Notes: generated from the sequence alone by a model not told the origin. DNA of 33,145 bases from Winogradskyella sp. (GCA_028383925.1 JAOEWO010000026.1:1-33145); one strand, 5' to 3'; counted from the stretch's first letter, positions 7,881 to 15,790 are shown. Numbers and translations: made by a program.

Positions 7881-8525
7881 ATGATTTTTAATAAAGATAC
7901 CGCTAAAAAAACCGCAGAAGTTTTATTACAAATTAATGCTATAAAACTTCAGCCTACAGACCCATTTACGTGGGCCTCTGGATGGCACTCGCCTATTTAT
8001 TGTGATAATAGAATTGTATTATCCTATCCTCTAATTAGAAATTACATTAGAGAAACCATAGCCAAACACATAGAATCGCATTACGGCAAACCAGACGTTA
8101 TTGCTGGTGTTGCTACAGGTGCTATTGGTATTGGTGCACTAGTTGCAGAGTACTTAAATTTGCCTTTTGTATATGTTAGACCAGAGGCAAAAAAGCATGG
8201 TAGACAAAACCAAGTAGAAGGTTATATAGAAAAAGGCCAGACTGTAGTTGTTGTAGAAGACCTAATAAGTACGGGTAAAAGTAGTCTAAATGCCGTAAAA
8301 GCTCTTAAAGAAGCCGAGGTTAATGTAAAAGGAATGGTAGCTATCTTCTCTTATGGCTTTGAGGTTGCTGCTAATAATTTTAAAGAAGCTAATGTAGAGT
8401 TACACACGCTTAGTAATTACCAAAACCTTTTAGAACAAGCTCTAGACACCAACTACATTACAGAAAAACAACAAGACGTTTTAGCACAATGGAATGCAAG
8501 CCCTAGTACTTGGAACGCTAATTGA
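7881..8525 (+). CDS. pyrE: Orotate phosphoribosyltransferase
   Basis: 214 residues, normal for PyrE. It joins orotate and PRPP to make orotidine 5'-phosphate in pyrimidine synthesis. The PRPP-binding motif VVVVEDLISTGKSS spans residues 122-135. Other family marks are FTWASGWHSPIYCDNR near the start, GVATGAIGIG, and YVRPEAKKHGRQNQVEG, which is the flexible catalytic loop. The ATG at 7881 gives the usual N-terminus (MIFNKDTAKK). The SRPBCC gene follows after 26 nt, presumably on the same transcript. carA, which feeds the same pathway, is at 19571-20677. Confidence 0.97.
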   Translation: MIFNKDTAKKTAEVLLQINAIKLQPTDPFTWASGWHSPIYCDNRIVLSYPLIRNYIRETIAKHIESHYGKPDVIAGVATGAIGIGALVAEYLNLPFVYVRPEAKKHGRQNQVEGYIEKGQTVVVVEDLISTGKSSLNAVKALKEAEVNVKGMVAIFSYGFEVAANNFKEANVELHTLSNYQNLLEQALDTNYITEKQQDVLAQWNASPSTWNAN

Positions 8526-8551
8526 TATAGACACCTCAAACAACCATAACT

Positions 8552-8947
8552 ATGAATTTACAATCACCAAAGGTTACCTTAGAGAAATCAGCAGAAGACA
8601 CCTTTAATTTTTTATCTGATGTTAAAAACTTTGAAAGCCTAATGCCAGAAAACATTAGCAAATTTGAGGTTTTAGACACCGATAAATTTCTTTTTGCTTT
8701 AAAAGGAATGCCAGAAATTATCCTTAAAAAGAAGGAAACAACACCGCATTCCAAAATAATTTTAGGCGCAGCTGGTGGCAAATTAGATTTTTCTTTAATA
8801 GGAAACATTACAGAAATAGAAGCTAATAAATGTGACGTTGAATTAACTTTTGAAGGTGAATTTAATGCAATGATGGCTATGATGATAAAAGGCCCAATCT
8901 CTAAATTTATTGAGACTTTAGCCACTAATATGAAAACAGCAATCTAA
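8552..8947 (+). CDS. SRPBCC-fold (START-like) protein of unknown ligand
   Basis: 131 residues, matching a single helix-grip domain. It opens with a strand, then SAEDTFNFLSDVKNFESLMPENI (first helix, with the typical polyketide-cyclase-like pattern), continues with alternating strands, and ends in a long helix (MIKGPISKFIETLATNM) that would close the pocket. Such proteins bind lipids or other hydrophobic ligands; nothing shows which. It sits just behind pyrE, and its stop overlaps the stop of the convergent biotin ligase gene by 4 nt (8944-8947). A 129-codon frame on the opposite strand is a shadow. Confidence 0.82.
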   Translation: MNLQSPKVTLEKSAEDTFNFLSDVKNFESLMPENISKFEVLDTDKFLFALKGMPEIILKKKETTPHSKIILGAAGGKLDFSLIGNITEIEANKCDVELTFEGEFNAMMAMMIKGPISKFIETLATNMKTAI

Positions 8948-9672
8948 TACAGAAGCGTTACTTCTTTTAGATTAAAAGTTTTTATGATTGCATCTTCTGT
9001 CCAAACGTTTAATTGGCCAGTATTTGTGACCCCTTTAATAATGCCAGAAAACATTTTGTCTTTGGCTTTAAAGGTAGAAGGTTTATCTTTTCTAAAAAGC
9101 GAGGTTTCGTATTGGTTTTTTATTTCAGCAAATTTTTCTGTGGTTAAAAGATTTAATTGAATTTTAAGCTGTTTTAAAATTTCTAAAAACACTTCATTTT
9201 TATCAAATAATTGTCCGGTAATAAGACTCATAGATGACGCTTTGGGCAGGTTTTCAAAATATTTTTGATTAATATTTAATCCAAAACCAATAATTGAGCC
9301 TTCAAATTTGTTGCTTTTAATGACATTTTCTATTAAAGTACCACAGAGTTTTTTATCTGCTGACAAAATGTCGTTAGGCCATTTTACAGATAATTGAGGA
9401 ATTTTAAAGGTCTCTAAACTTTTATAAATTGCAACAGAAACTGCCATACTTATATAAAACTGATCTTCTACCTTAAGCTTTGGTATTAACTTAAAGACAC
9501 TAGCTGTAAGGTTTTTTCCAGTTTCAGTTTGCCATACAGTCCCCATTTGACCCCTTCCGCCCGTTTGATTATCTGCTATAACAACAGTAAAATCCTTTGG
9601 CAAAACAGCAGAAACCATATCTTTTAGATAGGCATTTGTTGAGTCAATGGCATTAAGTTTGATTATATACAT
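8944..9672 (-). CDS. birA: Biotin--[acetyl-CoA-carboxylase] ligase
   Basis: 242 residues. The enzyme activates biotin with ATP and attaches it to the carrier protein of acetyl-CoA carboxylase. The biotin/ATP loop TGGRGQMGTVWQ is present, as is KWPNDILSADKKLCGTLIE in the catalytic core, followed by a short C-terminal SH3-like part (FSGIIKGVTNTGQLNVW). The N-terminal DNA-binding domain of E. coli BirA is absent, so this is the short form without repressor function. The start is divergent from rsfS with 92 nt between; the end overlaps the SRPBCC gene by 4 nt. Confidence 0.94.
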   Translation of the reverse strand: MYIIKLNAIDSTNAYLKDMVSAVLPKDFTVVIADNQTGGRGQMGTVWQTETGKNLTASVFKLIPKLKVEDQFYISMAVSVAIYKSLETFKIPQLSVKWPNDILSADKKLCGTLIENVIKSNKFEGSIIGFGLNINQKYFENLPKASSMSLITGQLFDKNEVFLEILKQLKIQLNLLTTEKFAEIKNQYETSLFRKDKPSTFKAKDKMFSGIIKGVTNTGQLNVWTEDAIIKTFNLKEVTLLY

Positions 9673-9736
9673 TGCAGTGTGTTTTATTTTATACTTTTCT
9701 TATGACAATAACAGCCTACAAGAACTAAAAATATAA

Positions 9737-9744
9737 TAACTTTG
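9737..9744 (+). promoter_or_regulatory. Candidate -7 element TAACTTTG of rsfS-ftsH
   Basis: TAACTTTG fits TAnnTTTG, 20 nt before the ATG at 9765. No TTG stands at the usual -33 distance. Confidence 0.4.
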
Positions 9745-9764
9745 CACAAATTTAATTTAAATTA

Positions 9765-10136
9765 ATGACTAAAGATAAAATCAACATAGACCAACTCATA
9801 ACCACAATTATAGGTGGCATAGAAGAGGTTAAAGGCAAAGAAATTACCATACTAGATTTAAGAGAAATAGAAAATACGGTTTGCGACTATTTTATAGTTT
9901 GCGAGGGTACATCTAATACACAGGTTAACGCCATAGTTAGTTCCGTACAAAAAACAGTTAGTAAAACACTTAAAGACAAACCTTGGCATATAGAAGGATC
10001 TGACAATGCTGAATGGATTTTGATGGATTATGTTAATGTTGTAGTACATGTTTTTCAGAAGCATATTAGAGAGTATTACGATATTGAAAGTCTTTGGGGA
10101 GATGCAAAGACCACACAAATAGAAACAAGTTACTAA
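9765..10136 (+). CDS. rsfS: Ribosome silencing factor
   Basis: 123 residues, usual for RsfS (DUF143/Iojap). The protein binds ribosomal protein L14 on the large subunit and stops joining of the subunits when nutrients are short. Family marks are ITILDLREIENTVCDYFIVC, EGTSNTQVNAI, WHIEGSDNAEWILMDY and VVHVFQKHIREYYDIESLW. Its L14 partner is encoded at 29561-29929. ftsH follows after 17 nt, so the two are probably co-transcribed. Confidence 0.96.
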   Translation: MTKDKINIDQLITTIIGGIEEVKGKEITILDLREIENTVCDYFIVCEGTSNTQVNAIVSSVQKTVSKTLKDKPWHIEGSDNAEWILMDYVNVVVHVFQKHIREYYDIESLWGDAKTTQIETSY

Positions 10137-10153
10137 AAGAGAAAACGCTACTA

Positions 10154-12109
10154 ATGGCAAACGACAATAAAAATTCAAGTAAAAAACCAAAAATAAGTCC
10201 GTATTGGATTTACGGTATCATCATAGCCGTTTTTATAACTATACAAATATTTTCAGGAGGTTTTGGAGAATCTACAGGAAGTAAAACTACACCATCAGCA
10301 TTTTTTGATTACGTAAGTAAAGGTGAAGTAGATAAGGTTGTTATAATTAACAATAGAGAAGCACGGGTTTATTTAACTACAGAAGCACAAGCTTTAGAAA
10401 TTCATAAAAAATCTAAGCCAAAATCATTAATACCGTCTATGACGCCAATGCCAAATTATAAATTTGAGTTTGGTGATTTAAAACTTTTTCAAGAAGAAAT
10501 AGCGAAGATTGAAGCAGAAAATAACATTGATGTAAATCTTGCTTTTGATACAGAACAAAATGTTTGGGGAGATTTTCTTTTAACGTTACTGCCCTTTATA
10601 CTTATAATTGGTGTTTGGATATTTATTATGCGTCGCATGTCCTCTGGTGGAGGTGGCGGAGCTGGCGGACAGATTTTTAATATTGGTAAATCTAAGGCAA
10701 AACTGTTTGATGAAAAAACAGATACAAAAACCACATTTAAAGATGTTGCAGGTTTAGAAGGAGCAAAAGAAGAAGTGCAAGAAATTGTTGACTTTTTAAA
10801 ATTTCCGGAAAAATATACAGCCTTAGGTGGTAAAATACCAAAAGGAGCTTTATTAGTCGGCCCACCTGGTACAGGTAAAACATTACTAGCTAAAGCTGTT
10901 GCAGGTGAAGCTAAAGTACCATTTTTCTCATTATCTGGTTCAGATTTTGTTGAAATGTTTGTTGGCGTTGGTGCGTCTCGTGTAAGAGATTTGTTTAAGC
11001 AAGCTAAAGAAAAATCACCTTCTATAATATTTATAGATGAGATTGATGCTATTGGTAGAGCTAGAGGTAAAAATAACATGTCTGGTTCTAACGATGAGCG
11101 CGAAAACACATTAAACCAACTCTTAACAGAAATGGATGGCTTTGGCACCAATACAAATGTAATTGTACTGGCTGCTACAAACAGAGCTGATGTTTTAGAT
11201 AGCGCATTAATGAGAGCTGGCCGTTTTGACAGACAAATTTACGTAGACTTACCAGACGTTAGAGAGCGTAAAGAAATTTTTGAAGTGCACTTACGCCCAC
11301 TTAAAAAAGAAGAAACATTAGATATAGACTTTTTAGCAAAGCAAACACCAGGATTCTCTGGTGCAGACATAGCAAATGTTTGTAATGAATCTGCGTTAAT
11401 TGCAGCAAGAAAAGGTAAAAAGGCTGTTAACAAACAAGACTTTTTAGATGCTGTAGATAGAATTGTTGGTGGTTTAGAAAAGAAAAATAAAATAATTACA
11501 CCAGACGAAAAAAGAGCTGTAGCGTTTCATGAAGCAGGCCATGCAACTGTAAGTTGGATGTTAGAACATGCTGCGCCTTTAGTAAAAGTAACTATTGTAC
11601 CACGAGGACAATCGTTAGGAGCTGCTTGGTATTTACCAGAAGAGCGACTTATTGTTAGACCAGAACAAATGCTAGATGAAATGTGTGCTGCCTTAGGTGG
11701 TAGAGCTGCAGAAAAGGTGATTTTTGATAAAATTTCTACTGGTGCATTAAGCGATTTAGAAAAAGTAACCAAGCAAGCTAGAGCTATGGTTACCGTATAC
11801 GGACTAAGTGACAAAGTAGGAAACTTAACTTATTACGATTCTTCAGGGCAATCTGAATATGGTTTTACAAAGCCATACAGTGAGCGTACCGCTGAGTTAA
11901 TTGATAAAGAAATCTCTGATATTATAGAGAAGCAATACGACCGTGCTATTGCACTTTTAGAGAAAAACAAAGACAAACTTACCGAGTTAGCAGAAGTATT
12001 ACTTGATAAAGAGGTTATTTTTAAAGATAACTTAGAAAAGATTTTTGGTAAACGTCCTTACGACAAACCAGAAACAATTTCAGAGATTATTTCTGAAGAA
12101 GAAGAGTAA
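10154..12109 (+). CDS. ftsH: ATP-dependent zinc metalloprotease FtsH
   Basis: 651 residues from ATG 10154. The frame stays open upstream to 10094, but that would overlap rsfS, and the added residues look like a shadow of the rsfS end, so the inner start is preferred. Two membrane helices (about residues 18-36 and 143-163) flank a periplasmic domain. The AAA module has Walker A GPPGTGKT (236-243), Walker B IIFIDEIDAIG, the pore loop FVEMFVGVGASRVRD and the second region of homology with RAGRFDRQ. The protease domain has the zinc site HEAGH (459-463) and the third ligand Asp in SDLEKVTKQAR (about D534). It is a membrane-anchored hexamer that degrades misfolded and short-lived proteins. The gene ends in a strong terminator. 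Confidence 0.98.
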   Translation: MANDNKNSSKKPKISPYWIYGIIIAVFITIQIFSGGFGESTGSKTTPSAFFDYVSKGEVDKVVIINNREARVYLTTEAQALEIHKKSKPKSLIPSMTPMPNYKFEFGDLKLFQEEIAKIEAENNIDVNLAFDTEQNVWGDFLLTLLPFILIIGVWIFIMRRMSSGGGGGAGGQIFNIGKSKAKLFDEKTDTKTTFKDVAGLEGAKEEVQEIVDFLKFPEKYTALGGKIPKGALLVGPPGTGKTLLAKAVAGEAKVPFFSLSGSDFVEMFVGVGASRVRDLFKQAKEKSPSIIFIDEIDAIGRARGKNNMSGSNDERENTLNQLLTEMDGFGTNTNVIVLAATNRADVLDSALMRAGRFDRQIYVDLPDVRERKEIFEVHLRPLKKEETLDIDFLAKQTPGFSGADIANVCNESALIAARKGKKAVNKQDFLDAVDRIVGGLEKKNKIITPDEKRAVAFHEAGHATVSWMLEHAAPLVKVTIVPRGQSLGAAWYLPEERLIVRPEQMLDEMCAALGGRAAEKVIFDKISTGALSDLEKVTKQARAMVTVYGLSDKVGNLTYYDSSGQSEYGFTKPYSERTAELIDKEISDIIEKQYDRAIALLEKNKDKLTELAEVLLDKEVIFKDNLEKIFGKRPYDKPETISEIISEEEE

Positions 12110-12127
12110 AACACATACCCATCATAT

Positions 12128-12166
12128 AAAAAACTTAAATTGACTAAATGTTAATTTAAGTTTTTT
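12128..12166 (+). terminator. Intrinsic terminator of rsfS-ftsH
   Basis: AAAAAACTTAAATT (12128-12141) and AATTTAAGTTTTTT (12153-12166) form a 14-bp perfect stem around an 11-nt loop, with the T run built into the right arm (T7, 12161-12167). It starts 18 nt after the ftsH stop. Confidence 0.8.
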
Positions 12167-12174
12167 TATATTTG
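12167..12174 (+). promoter_or_regulatory. -7 element TATATTTG of the LUD-cdsA-psd-ACBP unit
   Basis: TATATTTG fits TAnnTTTG and begins on the last T of the ftsH terminator, so the next transcript starts right where the previous one ends. The ATG at 12213 lies 38 nt downstream. The nearest upstream TTG (12140-12142) is 24 nt away, longer than usual. Confidence 0.45.
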
Positions 12175-12212
12175 AGAAATTCAATAAAAATAGTATTAAT
12201 AGCAACTAGTAA

Positions 12213-12821
12213 ATGAGCTTATTTCGTAAACTCTTCGGCAAAAAAAGTGATCAGTCCGAACAGAGCATACCAAATCAAGACAGAGGTAAATATATGCCCG
12301 AAATAAGGTTGCCTGCTGATGAGCGCTTTACAATTAATTTTAAAGCTAACGGAGGTAAATTTTTGTACTGTGAAAATATTGAAGAAGTAAAAGAAAGTTT
12401 TAATTCTATACTTACTGAAAACAAGTGGCACAATGAAAAAACATTTTTAATAGATGAGCGTCTTTCAAAACTTTTTAAGGACTTTAAACTTAAAGGCACA
12501 AAAAATGTTTCAGAAAGTCCTTATTTCTTATCTACCTGTGAATATTTAATTTCTGATGATGGCTCTTTACTCATTTCTTCAAACCAAATAGCAGAAAAAA
12601 AATTAAGAGAGCTCCCAGACCACTTTATAATCTATGCAACCACAAGTCAGTTTGTAGAAAGTATAGGTGAAGGCTTAAAAGGGATTAAAGAAAAAAGTAA
12701 AACTGCTATACCAACAAATATTACGACTATAAAACATTTTAAAACTGCTGAAGATAAAGACTTTTTAACCTATGGTAGTAGTGCTAAAAATTTATACCTA
12801 CTTCTACTAGAAGATTTATAA
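12213..12821 (+). CDS. LUD-domain (LutC/YkgG-like) protein
   Basis: 202 residues. After a basic N-terminus (MSLFRKLFGKK) the body has the LUD pattern: a region like FKANGGKFLYCENIEEVKES, a middle segment SPYFLSTCEYLISDDGSLLISS, a strand HFIIYATTSQFVES, and a final TYGSSAKNLYLLLLEDL that matches the usual end of the family. Some LUD proteins take part in lactate oxidation with Fe-S partners, but no lutA or lutB is nearby. The stop overlaps the cdsA start (TAATG), so translation is probably coupled to phospholipid synthesis. The true role in this setting is not known to me. Confidence 0.8.
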   Translation: MSLFRKLFGKKSDQSEQSIPNQDRGKYMPEIRLPADERFTINFKANGGKFLYCENIEEVKESFNSILTENKWHNEKTFLIDERLSKLFKDFKLKGTKNVSESPYFLSTCEYLISDDGSLLISSNQIAEKKLRELPDHFIIYATTSQFVESIGEGLKGIKEKSKTAIPTNITTIKHFKTAEDKDFLTYGSSAKNLYLLLLEDL

Positions 12822-13642
12822 TGAAAGAATTAACTACAAGGGCTATTTCTGGTACTGTTTATGTTTTATTACTTGTAGGTTCTTTATACCATCAAGTTTC
12901 AATATCTATTTTATTAGCTGTTTTTGGGGTTATCAGTTTAGTTGAATTTAGTAATCTAATAAAACTAAAATCGATTATACAATATCTAATTTTTGCTATT
13001 TTGTATGGTGGGTTTTTATATTTGTGTGTTGTAGATAATCCGTTTAAAGGTAGTGCAGAGGCTGTACAGATTTTTTTAACACTAACCATATTTGTAAATC
13101 TCATTTTAATAAAAGATTTATTTACCGAAAAGAAAATTCCGTTAACTAAGTCTAAGCGTTTTATAGCTACAACATTTTATCTAACTAGTGGATTTTTATT
13201 TTTACTTCTTATTACAAATTATAATAACACATTTAGTCCTTTATTACTGTTAGGTAGTTTTATTTTAGTTTGGATAAATGATAGTGCTGCTTACGTAGTG
13301 GGTAAAAATTTTGGTAAACAAAAATTATTTCCGAGTATATCGCCAAAAAAAACAGTAGAAGGATTTTTAGGTGGCCTTTTTTTTGCGTGTGTCTCTAGTT
13401 ACTTTATTGCAACGTTTACAGACACATTAAGTTTCACCAGTTGGTTAATTTTAGCTATTATAGTTAGTGTTTTAGGTACAATAGGTGACCTTATAGAATC
13501 TAAATTTAAGCGCCAAGCAGGTCTAAAAGATAGTGGTGTAATAATGCCAGGTCATGGTGGCCTGTTAGATAGACTAGATAGTATTATCTTTGCAGCACCA
13601 TTTGTATATTTATTTTTAAGAATAGTAAGTTATGTTTCATAA
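12821..13642 (+). CDS. cdsA: Phosphatidate cytidylyltransferase (CDP-diglyceride synthase)
   Basis: 273 residues, with about seven or eight hydrophobic helices. It makes CDP-diacylglycerol from phosphatidic acid and CTP at the inner membrane. The C-terminal half carries the family signature: NDSAAYVVGKNFGKQKLFP, SPKKTVEGFLGG, GDLIESKFKRQAGLKDSG and PGHGGLLDRLDS, with the metal-binding acidic residues intact. It begins on the last base of the LUD stop codon and overlaps psd by 11 nt (13632-13642), a sign of tight co-translation. Confidence 0.97.
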   Translation: MKELTTRAISGTVYVLLLVGSLYHQVSISILLAVFGVISLVEFSNLIKLKSIIQYLIFAILYGGFLYLCVVDNPFKGSAEAVQIFLTLTIFVNLILIKDLFTEKKIPLTKSKRFIATTFYLTSGFLFLLLITNYNNTFSPLLLLGSFILVWINDSAAYVVGKNFGKQKLFPSISPKKTVEGFLGGLFFACVSSYFIATFTDTLSFTSWLILAIIVSVLGTIGDLIESKFKRQAGLKDSGVIMPGHGGLLDRLDSIIFAAPFVYLFLRIVSYVS

Positions 13643-14285
13643 AGAAGGTCATAAAATTATATTTATAACGTTAGTTATAGTTGTTGGTTCATTTTTTTTA
13701 GTAGATGAATTTGTTACAATCGAGTGGCTAAGAAAAGGATTAATGCTATCTATACTTGCATTTTTTATTCTGATTCTTCAGTTTTTTAGAAATCCTAAAA
13801 GGCATACCCAACAAAATGAAAAACAAGCAGTCTCACCTGTAGACGGAAAAGTTGTTGTTATTGAAGAGGTGATGGAAAATGAAGTTTTTAAAGACAAACG
13901 GATACAAGTTTCGGTCTTTATGTCACCAATTAATGTACATGTAACGCGTTATCCTATTGGAGGTAATATTAGTTATAGTAAATACCATCCTGGCAAGTAT
14001 TTAGTAGCTTGGCACCCTAAAGCAAGTGAAGAAAACGAACGTACAACTGTCGTTGTAGAAAACCAAGGTTTTGGTAAGGTACTTTACAGGCAAATTGCAG
14101 GTGCATTGGCAAAACGTATTGTTAATTATGCTAATGTAAATACAAAAGCAACGCAGGGAGAAGATTCTGGTTTTATAAAATTTGGCTCGCGTGTAGATTT
14201 GTTTTTACCTTTAGATGCAGATATTAAAGTAACGTTAAATCAAAAAGTAAAAGGCGGAGAAAGTATCATCGCTGAAATGAAATGA
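13632..14285 (+). CDS. psd: Phosphatidylserine decarboxylase, short type
   Basis: 217 residues, the short form found in Bacteroidota and archaea. It converts phosphatidylserine to phosphatidylethanolamine. Two N-terminal hydrophobic segments (about residues 8-25 and 36-52) anchor it. Family marks are VSPVDGKVVVIEE, FMSPINVHVTRYP, YHPGKYLVAWHPKASEENER and the self-cleavage site IKFGSRVDLFLP, where Ser186 should become the pyruvoyl group. Cutting there would give a beta chain of about 185 residues and a short alpha chain. It overlaps cdsA by 11 nt and the next gene by 4 (ATGA). A phosphatidylserine synthase gene is not in view. Confidence 0.96.
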   Translation: MFHKEGHKIIFITLVIVVGSFFLVDEFVTIEWLRKGLMLSILAFFILILQFFRNPKRHTQQNEKQAVSPVDGKVVVIEEVMENEVFKDKRIQVSVFMSPINVHVTRYPIGGNISYSKYHPGKYLVAWHPKASEENERTTVVVENQGFGKVLYRQIAGALAKRIVNYANVNTKATQGEDSGFIKFGSRVDLFLPLDADIKVTLNQKVKGGESIIAEMK

Positions 14286-14548
14286 ATTCGGAAGCCTTAG
14301 ACATAGAATTTAAAACAGCTGTTGCCAGAGTAAACGACCATACAGAGCCATTTCCTGCAGACTATTTATTACGTCTTTATGCGTACTATAAAAAGGCGAC
14401 CAATGATTATGGAAGACCTAGTAGCAAGAAGCAAATTATAAATGCTTTTAAAACCAATGCATTATTCCAAATAAAAGATATTAGCGAAGATGAAGCTAAA
14501 CAAGAATATATAGACTTAGTTAATAATTATTTTTTGTACAGAAAGTAA
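14282..14548 (+). CDS. Acyl-CoA-binding protein
   Basis: 88 residues, a complete ACBP four-helix domain. Marks are LDIEFKTAVARVNDH at the start, PADYLLRLYAYYKKATNDYG (helix 2 with the Tyr and Lys residues that hold the CoA), KKQIINAFKTNALFQIK, and a final helix DEAKQEYIDLVNNYF. The family buffers long-chain acyl-CoA esters; genes for it are common in eukaryotes and Bacteroidota and rarer in other bacteria. The start overlaps the psd stop (ATGA), linking acyl-CoA supply with phospholipid synthesis. It is the last gene of this transcription unit. Confidence 0.92.
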   Translation: MNSEALDIEFKTAVARVNDHTEPFPADYLLRLYAYYKKATNDYGRPSSKKQIINAFKTNALFQIKDISEDEAKQEYIDLVNNYFLYRK

Positions 14549-14552
14549 ATTA

Positions 14553-14822
14553 TTAAAATAGTGCATATGCAAGATTAAAGGTATAAGAACCAGACATATT
14601 GTTAGAAAACAAGTCGTTATCATTAATCTTTTTTAAAGCGTAATAGTTTAATCCAAAACTGTAACGCTGTTTATACTTAAAGCCAAAACCAAATACAACT
14701 GCTAAATTAGACACTCAGCTTTAACAATATCATTACTTATTATAGCCACGCTTGTAACGTATTTGAGAGCTAACAGAAATTGTTAAAAGAAAGAAAATTA
14801 CTGTAATATTTTTATTGATCAC
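14553..14822 (-). pseudogene. Remnant of an outer-membrane beta-barrel gene (frameshift plus internal deletion)
   Basis: Read on the minus strand from 14822 (GTG), 29 codons give a signal peptide (ITVIFFLLTISVSSQ) and IRYKRGY before a stop at 14733-14735. Shifting frame by one after the Tyr continues as ISNDIVKAECLI, then a stop. From 14714 to 14553 a 53-codon open stretch reads VVFGFGFKYKQRYSFGLNYY and ends SYTFNLAYALF-stop: alternating strands with a terminal Phe, the mark of a beta-barrel end. I recall flavobacterial proteins that begin with a signal peptide, then a GYII-x-N-x-ECLI-like segment and finish with such a barrel. On that reading this copy has lost several hundred internal codons and carries a frameshift. 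The pieces are seen directly; the parent family is from memory. Confidence 0.7.
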
Positions 14823-14867
14823 CGTTTAAACGTTCAATAAATATAATAATCTTATATAATTATTTAA

Positions 14868-15779
14868 CTAATCTCTAACCAAAGGCATGGTAGAGCATCT
14901 GAGTAACCCTTCTTGTTTTGCAATTTGAGTATAAGACACTTCCTCTACTGTAAAACCATTACTGCGCAACCATGTATTTAGCCTTGTAAAATTCTGCTCA
15001 GAAATAATAACATCTTCAGATATAGAAAATATATTACTATTCATATTATACATTTCGTCTTTAGTAATTTCGAATATATTCTCTTTTCCAAAAAAATCAA
15101 CTAACCACTGGTATTCACTCTCTACTAAAAATCCATTTTTATGAAGTATGGCTTTGTCTTTACCAATAGGTTGAAAGCAACAATCTAAATGTAAGGCATT
15201 ATCTTTAGGTTCTGTATTAGATTTTCTAAGCTCAAAAGATTTCACCGTTTTATCAGGAAACAACTCTTGTATCGTTATTACAGCATCCATATTAGTTCGG
15301 GCTGTAATATAGTCTGCATAATCTTCCCCAGAATATGTGCCTATAAAAATATAATCGTTCCAAGGCATAACATCACCACCTTCTACGTGGCATTCATCTG
15401 GTAATACAATAACATTTTCTTTATCTATTTGTGCTATAACATCTGCTATAGCCTCATACTCGCGTGCTCTATCTGGTAAAATATTTGCTTTAATAAGTTT
15501 GTCTTCTATTACAAAAGCGATGTCTCTAGAAAATATTTGATTGTAGTTTTCTATAACATTAGGTCTGTAAACTGTTACACCATACTTTTCGAAAATTTTT
15601 GCTACAGCCTCCATCTCACTAATCATATCTTCTTCAAGGGGGTATGTACCTGCTTTAATATGTTGTATAGATTTAGGGTCGTAAGCGTCCTCTAGTTTAG
15701 GAGTTGGCCCATTACTTTTAGCTGTTCCTAAAATTACAGCTCTAAGTCGGGCTGTTTCGTTTTGTATGTTTAAATTCAT
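14868..15779 (-). CDS. Arginine deiminase/DDAH-like guanidino-modifying enzyme
   Basis: 303 residues from ATG 15779 (MNLNIQNETARLRAV). An upstream in-frame ATG at 15803 lies inside the gltA terminator hairpin and is rejected. Pentein-fold marks: FSRDIAFVI, the acidic pair in HVEGGDVMPW, the catalytic His in LHLDCCFQPIG, and the catalytic Cys (C295) in LLRCSTMPLVRD, close to the arginine deiminase ending. It is shorter than classical arginine deiminases (about 400 residues), nearer to dimethylarginine hydrolases and amidinotransferases. It may act on arginine or a modified arginine; the substrate is inferred. The gene follows gltA behind a terminator with no clear promoter of its own, an order I recall as conserved in flavobacteria. 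Confidence 0.8.
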   Translation of the reverse strand: MNLNIQNETARLRAVILGTAKSNGPTPKLEDAYDPKSIQHIKAGTYPLEEDMISEMEAVAKIFEKYGVTVYRPNVIENYNQIFSRDIAFVIEDKLIKANILPDRAREYEAIADVIAQIDKENVIVLPDECHVEGGDVMPWNDYIFIGTYSGEDYADYITARTNMDAVITIQELFPDKTVKSFELRKSNTEPKDNALHLDCCFQPIGKDKAILHKNGFLVESEYQWLVDFFGKENIFEITKDEMYNMNSNIFSISEDVIISEQNFTRLNTWLRSNGFTVEEVSYTQIAKQEGLLRCSTMPLVRD

Positions 15780-15790
15780 CTTTAAACCAT

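Noticed and set aside
8536..8925. 129-codon open frame antisense to the SRPBCC gene
   Set aside because: The plus-strand frame has a clear fold pattern and operon spacing; the antisense frame has neither.
10094..10153. N-terminal extension of FtsH by 20 residues
   Set aside because: It overlaps the rsfS coding end in another frame, and the residues are not part of any FtsH I know; ATG 10154 gives the normal N-terminus.
9858..10190. 110-codon frame antisense to rsfS
   Set aside because: Composition rich in Tyr, Cys and Phe without motifs; opposite a firmly identified gene.
10253..10262. AGGAGG-like motif inside ftsH
   Set aside because: It is within the coding sequence with no start codon in a sensible place behind it.
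10489..11151. 220-codon open frame antisense to ftsH
   Set aside because: It is opposite the most conserved part of the AAA domain, has biased Pro/Ser/Ile composition and no recognisable domain; a shadow.
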